A stretch of DNA of 64,000 nt, taken from positions 34,401,772 to 34,465,771 of the forward strand of contig CM067348.1 of NCBI GenBank assembly GCA_034190875.2, in the 5' to 3' direction. Below the pieces are notes generated by a model. It worked only from the letters and a program-made list of their open reading frames with translations. It did not search any database and was not told the DNA's origin. A program made the position numbers and the translations under genes. Position 1 is the stretch's first letter. Each line of letters opens with the position of its first letter. The DNA comes from Urechis unicinctus. Lineage: Eukaryota; Annelida; Polychaeta; Xenopneusta; Urechidae. Positions 53,534 through 64,000 of this stretch are shown piece by piece.

Positions 53534-54496
53534 ATCGAACTAGCACAATAGATGCCCAGCGATGGAAAGAAATTAAATTACTTCAGCTTAGAAGTTCAAA
53601 TCACCGGGGCCGTATTCAAAACATTCTTCCAGCTTGTAAGTTTCGAAAACCGAGAAAGAATGATTAAATTTTAACATGACACGTAGGAGAATACTAGACG
53701 TGTAAGCGATGACGTGTTGGAGGACGTCGCAATTGTTCCTAGTATTGCGTATTTTATGAACGCTGCATGTACCAATTCAATGTCCAACAGCTCCGTCAAT
53801 GAATGAAACGACAATTTGCTAAAGAGGAAATTTTAAATTTCGCGAAGCATATGGCATAATACAAATAGCGCCTTCCATCACTACCGAGCCTGGGAGGTTT
53901 TCGTAGTAAAGCTTGGGCATGCAAGCAGACCATGGGAGTCCGTCCCCGTGAATCTCATTGAATCGAGGTCGGTAATGTCAATAGTGATTGTAGACTTGCG
54001 CTTGTTAGCATCTTTCAAAACATTACAGGGCAACGATGAAATCCAGTGAAGGTTGTGAAAGTGTCTATAGTGATATAGAAGAGTTAAGTATGACAATTGA
54101 ATTGTATATCGCCCTAGATCCAAGTGTGCAATATAAAGCTATGAATAGTAATGCATTGTAAAAGAGTCGCAAATCCAACTACAAATCATCAGCAAAAACT
54201 GACCAAGATTAAAAAAGGATGGCTGCATCTAACTGACTCAGATTGCATTCAGTGGTAATCTCCATCAAGTATGCTCTTGGACAGTAACATGCTAACAGCT
54301 TTACATGCTAACAAAGTTCTTACTTGTTTATGTCAATTAGGGTGTGGGTCTACAGAGCAGCTTTAAGCACAATCAAAAGTGTATTATGTCGTACAAACAT
54401 CTCACCCCACATTACAAGCAAGGGCACATTTCTCTACACACACACGCGCACACGCATGTATATATACACCCACAAGCACGCTTGTACACACGCGCA

Positions 54497-54605
<109 letters not shown>

Positions 54606-56640
54606 ATTCACACAACAACATGTGCCGAGTTGTTGAGTGTGGTTCCGTGCTGTCGTAGAAAACAAGCTGCGTTGACTGGCAGAATTACCAGGCAGACCAT
54701 ATCTAAGTTCAAATAGTTAACTAAAACATATTGCCATCGAAAACGCCTAGCTGCAAATATCGTCAACTCATGACTTTAATCACCATAACGAGGATCATGA
54801 AGCAAACAATATAATTCACTTTGATACCCGCCAATCTCAACATGCAACAAGATCTCTACACAACAAGTCACAATTACCGATGAATAGATATTAAAATTAA
54901 CAGCAGCACTTAAAATCAGCTTTGCGGCCCATACCGTGACAAATAAAAAATGTTGTTATCCACAGCATAATTACAAGCTTATTCATAGATGTGTTAACGC
55001 CGCCAAATGAGTGCTAGGCGGTACATGGCTTGTGAAGCTATAAGAAGATGGCTGTGGATAGGTGTTCGATTGTTGCTATCAAATGCTATCAAATAATTGC
55101 ATGAGAAGTTAAAGTAACAAAGCACAATTAGCAGAACAAACGGCGTCTGCTGCGGTTGCTACAAGTATTCATTTGACGAAATACATAATGTATCAAAGTG
55201 GCGGCGAAAATATATGACCTCAGTTTATTAGGCAAAATAAACAGTATGGGGTTCCCCCATCAACCATAATGGTATCAGCCATATATCACTTTATGGTACA
55301 TAAACATATTAGAGCCAACTTAGTTGCATTTGCAGAATATATAGATCCATACTGCTAGTAATTTATTACAGCTCTGTTATATGATTTTAAATGCATAATC
55401 AGCTTAAAACCAAATACCTATTGCCAAATGCAAATAGACCCACTGCCGAGATTTTTCAGATGCAAGTTCTGAGTCAATATCAGAGTCGTCGATAAAAATC
55501 CGGAAATAATTGTTTTATTTTTCATGAAACAATGCCTACTAGATTCGGCAAATATCAGTTACACTATGTTCAAACAGAAAATGAATTAAAGCGCATTTGA
55601 GGCCCTTGTCAAAATAAATCGCTTAGAGCAGGTAAGGCACTCGGCAGAATATCGAAGACTGTCACAGCGTCTATACAAAGACGAGTTAGATCCCGTGCAG
55701 CACGTTCTTGCTGTTGCTAATTACGTAAGAGATAACAGGCAGCTTATTGGTATGCTTGACATTAAAGGAAATCAACATATAGAAACACAGTAAGTTCATT
55801 GCTTTAGATAAATGACGAAATGATGTGAAAATGGAATCTCCGATAATGGCAGCAGCCTGGAGAAGAACATTTTAAGCAGCAATTTTCTTGATGATGGGCA
55901 AATAAAACCAATCATGAGCGAGTCCATTTTGTCAATGAAACACCACATCTAGCATGCACACCTGAGTAACATGATCTCTATCAACCACCGAAGCTTACCT
56001 TTTATTGTAATGTAATTAAGTCACGGAAGCTTTTGAAATGAAACATCAATGCCGGAGAACCTGTGGCACAACAGATTAGCATTTTTCGAGTCAGGTTCTG
56101 TTCGACGAGGGCTCAAAAGCAAGGGTCTAGGGCGATGAACATAGATTCAATGATTACGCTAAACTGGAAAATAAAAAGTAAAAGGAACTTGTATAAATAG
56201 AATCCAGCCATGATTATGCTGTCGCACAGTGCCAAAATACCACCTTTAGAATTCCAAATGATTTATATTCACTTACAACCGGCATGTGATAAGATCTGTA
56301 TGCTCATGAACAGTTAAAGCACGACAGGTAATTTCGAAAGGATCAACTCGATATGGTTATTCCATCAGGGCAAAAGAGCGGACGGATAATGTTTTTTTGA
56401 TCTTGCAATTGCTGATTTACTGCGCACAGAAAGCAATGTGGACGCGTGGTAATGTTGTGGTGTTTTGATGGGAGACATTCTTAATGTCATCCTGACGCTT
56501 AGTGTGAGTAGAGAGTTGGTGTTTATGTCGCATTATACTTTGAATGCTGTATATGTGCGCTTATATAGAGCAGCAAGGAGGGAATTTCATTATTCCTCTA
56601 TTCCACTCGCGATCTTTGACTTCAAAAGCACTCCACCTTA

Positions 56641-56646
<6 letters not shown>

Positions 56647-56682
<36 letters not shown>

Positions 56683-56757
56683 GTTATCGGTATCACCGTC
56701 GTCGTTATTATTATTATCATTATCATCATCACCATGGTCGTCATTATTGTCATCGTT
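56647..56757. repeat. CAT/TTA trinucleotide microsatellite, copy C
   Basis: CAT units (about 56647-56683) give way to mixed CGT, TTA and CAT triplets. Homologous to the microsatellites in A, B and D. The shared C/D insertion begins immediately afterwards. Confidence 0.93.
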
Positions 56758-57735
56758 ACAACGCTAACAAGTTAATATATATATATATATATATGAACAA
56801 AAGCCACAGAGCAAAGACTTCCATCAACGGCTGTGTATTGGCAATTTAGTCAGAGCTGCGCAGGCCTAGAGCGGTTATTGGGCTAATAAGGACACAGTAA
56901 AAAGGTGCCCTCATATCGGAGATATTGGGGTTTTGTTCAGTAGTAACACAGTGGACTTTGCGGCATTTAAATGGATAAAAAATATCAATTTTACTGTCGT
57001 CATATTAGAATCATCTCATAAGAGAATACAAAGTATTGTGTGATCATATGAAAAGCATATTGCGCTATAAGCGGGATTCAGGGTTAAGTTGACAAGAATC
57101 GCTGCACGCCGATGTCTCTGGTGATCCACAATAAATAGTCAGGCTTGGAGTGATTCTTTAACCGCCAAACATGTGAGTCGTAACCAAGCACGGAGTCCTT
57201 ACTTGGCCTACGCTATTGGTGCTTTTATTTGGTAAAAGGCATTTGGAAAGCAGCCTCTTTTACAGATTGTAAGTTGTTGTTCTTGTTCAAGCTGCAAGAC
57301 TATGTAGAATCGCTAAGGACAAGGAATGTTATGCAGAAGAATTTAACTAACAACATAATTCGGAACTTTGCAACAAATTCACCGCTATATAACTCACTGA
57401 TCACGTGATTATGCAGAAGCATTAAAGCGTTGTCGAAACATCCACTTCTAGAGATCACTGTATTCACAGCAGATATTCAGTTGTATCCGGAGCCCTCACC
57501 ATCGTTTGAGTGGTTGACTAGTTGAACAAATTGATGAGCTGGTTACTGCATCAACTTGTTGCGACGGCTGATGAGCATGCGACCCGTCACCCGCAACTTC
57601 TCACCGCCTACTGCCAGTTGTATTGGAAGCTGCGAACCACGTGAAACAAACATCACACACAAGCTGCAAACGGCGACCTGAGCGGCGGGTCCCGTGAATC
57701 ACGAGAACCCTCTAGATATTTGACGACCGACAATC
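56758..57735. repeat. Insertion shared by copies C and D (C version)
   Basis: About 1 kb between the CAT microsatellite and the ggtccctgagct phrase at 57740, which directly follows the microsatellite in copy A (13646). Its reverse complement is at 46880-48115. It contains a short TA run at 56775-56794. No recognisable coding sequence or terminal repeats. Confidence 0.85.
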
Positions 57736-59139
57736 ATTCGGTCCCTGAGCTGGGAGCTCGGGTTCTGGTGAGCACTTCCATAATGTTTTGACTCTGACTT
57801 GACTTGATACAACATAATACTTCAAAAATAGCTTCAGATTGTCGAGATGCCATGCACAATAGACGTTTGTAAACTGAATGTGTCTCGTTACGCTGAATGT
57901 AGATAAAATCAGGAAAATTCACTTATTAAATTTCCCATTTATTATACATATGCAGCACGAGTTCTAAAAGATTGAAAATGTTCTTCGGCGACATATTAGT
58001 TGCTCAGTGCTGCGATGCATCTCGCATGCCTCAGGATAACAACTGGTTGTTTTTTTTTACATTAAATATATATATAGATATACCCTACAGTGAATAGCAT
58101 TTAATCACCTGGCTGTTAAATAGTTATAAATTAAACGTGGTCCCATTTCATTACAGCCATTACTTATCTGATTTATATGAAAGCTGGTGTGGGGAGCTAA
58201 ATTCATGGTGCGTTCAGATGCCAGCATTAAAATGACTATAAATGGTAATGGCGGAGAAACTTACGATGGGCTGTGATAGAGGAAGAGTATTAGTCTTAAT
58301 ATTAACATCCACTTTGGGTCAGGCAATATAAAGTGTTCGAGTCTCTCGCCTCGTACATTCTCATACCGCTCGACCCCAGAAGTGTAAAGACACGCACCGA
58401 CGTCGTTATAGAGCAGTCATAATACGGGAAAATGGCGTCGCTGGTGCAAGCTTTATCAAGACAAGACAATGGTACATGGAAGAGCTCAACACTTCAGCTG
58501 TGTGATAGGACTGTGTTCATGTCACCAGCTTTGAATATCTAACATGATTAGTGATGTTAACCTATCAAAAATACTCAATCTTATGGATCTTGACCCCAAA
58601 GTCACCTAAACCAAAGTACAACATTCTCGGAGTATGATGTTAAGGTTAACACAGTCAAACCATATTGCGCCTTGTACCTTGTTATAAACAAAACGCTATC
58701 TGAATCAAGTGCGGAGTCCCTGTATGTTGCAAGGGGCTGTCGTGTATACAGTGTACCATACTCAAAGTACACATGACGAAAGTCCTTCAGACGAGTACAA
58801 ACGTGCTTAATACCACATAATCTGTCGCATCGCTCATCAACCTAGTTTCCCCGTAGGTGGTGATGAATTTGCCTTTTAATAGATTACATTAACACAGAGG
58901 GGAAAGTACACTATCGACGCTGTCAAAGTCGGCAACTGCTATGTCCACTACAGAATGAATGGGGAATACCTGATAGAATAGTATGCATCAAATAAAGTTG
59001 AATGCAAATGGCCGCAACAACACAATGTAAATACATCGCGACTTTTAAGCGTGGAAGCAATTGCTTAGCAATTATTGACCTTATAACTTGGTTTATGGTC
59101 GCAATTAAATATACTGCATTATGCTGCAAGCAATGTTAT

Positions 59140-59620
59140 TGTACATTTATTGTAATGTAGCTAACAATTACACTGCATAATTCTTGTAGTTTAGCGGATT
59201 CATAGCAAGGCGTAATTTGTAATTATTTAACTATTGATAGCGATGCGTTATCTTGTTACTAAGCGAATGATAACAATTCGTTATTCATCGAAATAAGCTT
59301 CTGATAGCCATGCGTAATTCTAACAATTCAGATGATTGCAAGCGTAATTTAATTTAATAGAGGATAACTTGTAATTTAGCTAATGATAAAAATGCGTAAT
59401 TCTATTTAGCTAATGAAAAAATGCGTAATTATTGTAATTTAGCTAATGATAAAAATGCGTAATTATTGTAATTTAGCTAATGCTAATGCGTAATTATTCT
59501 AATTTAGCCAATGATAAAAATGCGTAATTATTCTAATTTAGCTAATGATAGCAATGCGTAATTCGAATTATCGAGCTGATTATGGCAATGTATAATTATT
59601 GTAATATAGCTGTAAATACC
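59140..59620. repeat. AT-rich ~34-bp tandem repeat, copy C
   Basis: Most regular version of this repeat: units of taatttagctaatgataaaa followed by atgcgtaattattg recur from about 59360 to 59570. Units before and after are more degenerate. Confidence 0.88.
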
Positions 59621-60149
59621 AATGCGATTTCATAAGAATTCACCAACAATACGTTATCCGAATAAATTGCATACCAAACACTAGAAAATTATCTTACATG
59701 CAATCTAGATATTATACAGAATGCTGTTTTCCCTCGGTGGTGAATTTTATGGAAAAAATGAGGGGGATGTGACAGTAAACGTTGCATTCAACTCAATATG
59801 CCGTCAGGCTTACCGGAGGAAACACTTCATCCTCCAGGAACCTCTTAGTATGAAGGGGTTTTACGAGGTGGGATGAGCCATTAGAAATGTCACACGACGC
59901 CAGGATGTTAATGAAGAAAAACCCGCTGAATATGCTCACCATCTACCCAATATAACCAGAGGACTGTCGGGATGCGAACGAACCTTTGATGACCTGTGAA
60001 ACTGGTGAACCAATGTATTGCATTGACATATATAGTTATTTCGACGAGCACTCGCGCATTCACAGATATATGCTGAATTGAAATGTTCCTAAACGGCATA
60101 ACCAGTGCAAGTGCTTATATTGCTCCGACTTCATCAACATGTCGTCATC

Positions 60150-60353
60150 CTAATCATTATCCACAACACCTGAACCAGCATCCTCAATATTGCAGGCATA
60201 ATGTAAGAACATCATTATGAAAATCAATACTTCTTCGGAATCCCTATCACTTATTGACAGCATTGTCAACATCATCAACATAGCTGTTATAACATCATAA
60301 TCAACATCATTCACATTCTTGTATGCATATTTTGACATCATTATAAAAGCCAT
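60150..60353 (-). other. Copy C version of the 67-codon frame
   Basis: Same 67-codon length and same AGSGVVDND ending as in A and B. Function unknown; see 15815-16018. Confidence 0.25.
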
Positions 60354-60929
60354 GCAAGGGTAACATTCATCGGAACCATTGCTCAGTTGTTATTGAGATC
60401 ACACTGTCAACATCATCACATTCATTCACAATTACATCTATCACGGAATCATGAAAAGCATTCGTTTGGAGGTCAAGCGCCACACAGCTCATGAAACGGA
60501 CAAAAATGTGCAACAAACTATAGTTACTTAAAGGGTGGACCAGTCGGGAGGTGAATGGCAGGTCCCATTAGCATGCTAAAGGGATACAGCTCTCCTACTC
60601 TCGTCGACTTTTCTGTGTCGCTTTATTCAATGAATCAAGTTGGTTAGATTTGATTCTGTTGCTCTTATGTTCGCCTGTGTATTCACCAGTAGCGTCAGTC
60701 TTTGCTGCAGCAAGCACATACGTCAGTATTATATTTGTGTCAATGCATCAGTTGACAGCCTGTCATCTTTCTTGGGTCTATTAATCCAAGGCAGTCAATG
60801 GACATAAATCACTGTTACCAAACACAATGAAGTAACACCGTTGTTATGCTGCTGACAATAACATCACTGACAAGGGTCTGAGGTTGTTAAGTTGCTATAA
60901 GTTCATGACATGCACATCTGTCTAACCAA

Positions 60930-61130
60930 GTGTGCGTGTGTTTGTGTCTGTGTATTTGTGTGTATATGTGTGTGTTTATGTGTTGGTCTGTGTCGGCGTT
61001 TGTGTGTGTGCATATGTATGTTTCTGTGTGCCTGTATGTGTGTGTGAGTGTCTTTGGGTTTGTGAATATGTGCGTGTATGTGTCTAAGTGTGTGCATATG
61101 TGTGTCTGTGTCTATGTGTGTGTCGATATG
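60930..61130. repeat. Interrupted GT-rich microsatellite, copy C
   Basis: TGTG-rich with TATG, TCTG and GAGTG interruptions, homologous to 16640-16885. Frames read as Cys-Val runs or His-Thr runs and are artefacts. Confidence 0.88.
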
Positions 61131-62493
61131 CGTAAACTGATTGACTGCGGGTCGAAGCCAGTTGGTACGTGGTTGGCATGGTTGCAGCTTATGTTTTGAA
61201 GCATATATCTAAAATTGCATATGGAGAGTTTAGCCTCTTCGATGAGAGGTTTTGAGTTAACAAATCCCAGTGAACAGGGTCGGGCGTCTTTCGTCATCAA
61301 CATGAAGCTGCCATGGCTACCTCTTATGTCAACGTATGTCAATAGTAAGTTGATACCAGTACATGCCTTGTGTCTAACTGCAGTGAACCTTAGATGAAAT
61401 CGCCGTCTCTCTGTATGATAAATCATGTGAGGTCGACCTGCTGACGTAAATGCGTCCAGCTAACCAATGAGGGCTGTTATAGGTCGCCTAGACTGCGTTG
61501 ATGAGGTCAAGGTCAAACGTTAAACTTGATGAGTGCCGAATATCCTAGTTAGAATTCACGGCCTGCTTTCGTCCTGCTGAGACATTGATAAGCCTATGTC
61601 ACGGTTACTCCAGTTTTCTCACTTAATCCCAGTCATGTGCGTCGCTAAATGCAATGGCAATTACTCCTGATGTATGTTACCAAAGTGGCTCCTAGAAGAT
61701 AAGCATCATCATTGTCGTAATCATTATTGTCTGATTTACACCGCGACCCAAGGTGGTTGTATTAACACAGCCAAATGTATGATTTAGGCTGGACAGTGGT
61801 CCACATGCGTCAGACATATGTGTTATCTTCCGTCTGACGCTAAAACCGAGAATTACACATGCATCTCGATAGATCGGTTTCTCTAATTTGTTAACATTTG
61901 TTCATGTTGGTGTGGTTTTGAAAAGAATTTTTTTTGTAATATGAGATCTTTTTTTGGGGATTTTCATAATTATCTAGATGCACAACAATTTGATCCACAT
62001 CATCACTGGTCAAACAAATGCTATTCAACTCTTCAGCAAATCATGGTGTCATATTTATGTCCGACAAATATGACTTTCTGATACATAAGCTTTAAACATT
62101 AGCTTTAGCTACCATTACTCTCGATGTGAATTAAGTCAAGCAATTAGCCATTCTTAAAAGTTATTCTATATCCCATTATGCTGGAGTGATATTCTAGTGA
62201 AATGGATTGCGATCATTTCTTTAATTGTTGCAAATGATACAAATATATATTCAGTCGTTGCCTCCCTCCATTCATATCTATTTTCGTTTCTACATAAAAT
62301 TCATGAGATTAGTTTACACTTCCTACTATGTACTACCAATTAGAAGCCTTTTTCAAAGTAACCAGCGAATACCAGTGAACACAACAGTGGCCAACACAAA
62401 ACACCTGGGAGGGTAATAATGTTGCATGCAGCGATTTCACGAAGCAAGATAAGCAGGTTTAGCGCATATACGGCTAGGGTCACGTATAAACCT

Positions 62494-62681
62494 ATCACAT
62501 TATAGTACCATTGACTCACGACATGATGGTACCATTGACTCTTGACATAATGGTACCAATTACTCACGACATAATGGTACTACTGACTCACGACATGATG
62601 GTACTATTGACTCACGACCTAATGGTACTATTGACTCATGACATTTATGGTACCATTGGCTCACGAAATGATGGTACCAAT
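62494..62681. repeat. 24-bp minisatellite, about 8 units, copy C
   Basis: Same unit as 18951-19493, with GGTACC in several units and GGTACT in others. The single-copy flanks on both sides match those of copy A. Confidence 0.93.
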
Positions 62682-63039
62682 CAGTCGCATGTCTTATCAG
62701 CTTGGTTATCGGATCAATAGCAGATAAATCAATGCAAACCTAGATATTTGTCAGAGCAGTGTTTCATTTTCCAGTTGCTACAGAGTGGATATGTAATTGG
62801 TTTTTGTACTTTTTGGTTCATCCAAAATTACTGCGATGAAGCGTCAGATACATTGCGTCAGCTATCTAAACATAGGTATCTGTAGATACAGCAATAAATA
62901 ATGTGGCTGTCTCTAACCCGAAATGTGTGTCAATGCCCAGCTGTGTAAAGAAACATTTGTTGGCCATGTGGTTCCGTGGCAGCTATAATAACATGGTTAA
63001 TTGATCGTTAGATACAAAGCACATGTTGGTGCTGTAGCC

Positions 63040-63112
63040 CGCCGTGTTAATGAGGTGTTATGACGTGGGAATGTGACGGGATGGACGGGATAACTAATCA
63101 TAGCAACACATC
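63040..63112. repeat. Single 71-bp unit, copy C
   Basis: One copy of the unit that is present six times at 19824-20249, with the same gttaatgaggtgttatga and gacgggataac phrases. Flanks match copy A. Confidence 0.88.
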
Positions 63113-64000
63113 AACAATGGCACGTTCAGGGAGTTATCCGTCAGGTGAATAAATACATAGGGTGATTCTTATTAGCGTAAGTCTAGTAGGTGTAAGTGTG
63201 GTTAGTGTAAGGCTAGTGTAGCATATCAATCGCACTTCTATTCAGCGCATTGCTCACACCTGGTTCCAAATCAGAATTATCTGATCGAGTCGGTTCATGC
63301 AGTGGAACCAAATGCAGCGAACGCCATGACAATGACGGTACGGCTCGCATGTTGAGTGACAAGCTAAAAAACATTAAACCCCATCCCTAAAAGAGCGTCG
63401 TAAATTTGGTTTACAGACTCCCTCTCAACCAAGTGCATCCACTTGTGTACATAGAGCCGCACGGTACTCATAAAATGCCATAACCAAACCGTAAATAGCT
63501 GGCTCATTCATTGACTAAATGGGCGAATCTTGCACCAGCGAGAAACGGCCAGAGCCTCACGGGTAGTTCGCTGTATCCGGTCTACTGTTGCGTGTCCATA
63601 CATTTTAAAGAGTGAAAACACAAGATCAACACAGCGGAGCCTTACGTGTACAAAACGCGTACTATGAATAACAATTCCCCATATTAAATTATCACAATGC
63701 TCACAGCCATTTATACTAATGTTATTTTCACGTAGTGTTGGGTAGCACTCCTCGATACTACAAACAAAGCTCTCAGGCCTCCATCGATGATTTTCTGGGA
63801 GTGAGATGTATCCACTTTGTCTTTCTTGACGACCATAAGATATGAAAAAGAACGTGTGTTCGGAATATTACACCGCTAAATTACATACGCTGTTCACTTT
63901 ACCGAACTCAAAAGGAATATGCAATATTAAGTACTCAAAGCCATAATCATTTGCGGAATGCAGCACATTAAGCTTCAAAAAGATTAATAGATTTAGCATG

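Overview
The window looks like non-coding, repeat-dominated DNA from an animal nuclear genome. It is AT-rich and has long dinucleotide and trinucleotide microsatellites (TA, CA/GT, CT, CAT/GAT), several minisatellite arrays, and the decayed 3' end of a non-LTR retrotransposon with an (ATT)n tail. No bacterial gene layout, operon, rRNA or intact protein-coding gene is recognisable. The longest open frames are translations of microsatellites or minisatellites. A marine invertebrate, perhaps a mollusc or other lophotrochozoan, would fit the repeat style, but that assignment is weak.

The main organising feature is a segmental duplication whose unit is at least 21 kb and is present four times. Copy A is direct (1-21133). 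Copy B is direct but shorter (38157-44369, matching A from about 5303 to 17308 with internal deletions). Copy D is inverted (about 45295-50680, matching A from about 16100 back to about 9070, also with deletions). Copy C is direct (50681-64000, matching A from its first base to 21133). The last bases of the window are the same as those ending at 21133, so both A and C probably extend beyond what can be compared here. The copies differ by many substitutions, by deletions of 0.3-4 kb, and by tandem-array copy number. None contains a convincing conserved gene, although three short minus-strand frames stay open in A, B and C.

Region by region. 1-21133 is copy A, with inverted arms around 2.1-2.7 and 5.7-6.3 kb, a CT/CA/TA compound microsatellite, a CAT microsatellite, a 34-bp AT-rich repeat, a 24-bp array and a 71-bp array. 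21354-22690 is a 33-bp array of about 40 units. 22691-25985 is a segment followed by a second, TA-interrupted copy of itself. 26000-36127 is mostly featureless single-copy sequence with a TA/GT microsatellite and a local duplication. 36128-36857 is the LINE remnant. 36858-38156 is unassigned. 38157-44369 is copy B. 44367-45025 is a spacer bounded by 105-bp direct repeats. 45295-50680 is the inverted copy D, ending in a mosaic tandem duplication at the inversion breakpoint. 50681-64000 is copy C. Copies C and D share an insertion of about 1 kb that A and B lack.

All homologies were judged by eye, without an alignment program, so duplicon edges are good to roughly 10-50 bases. No percent identities are given because none were calculated.
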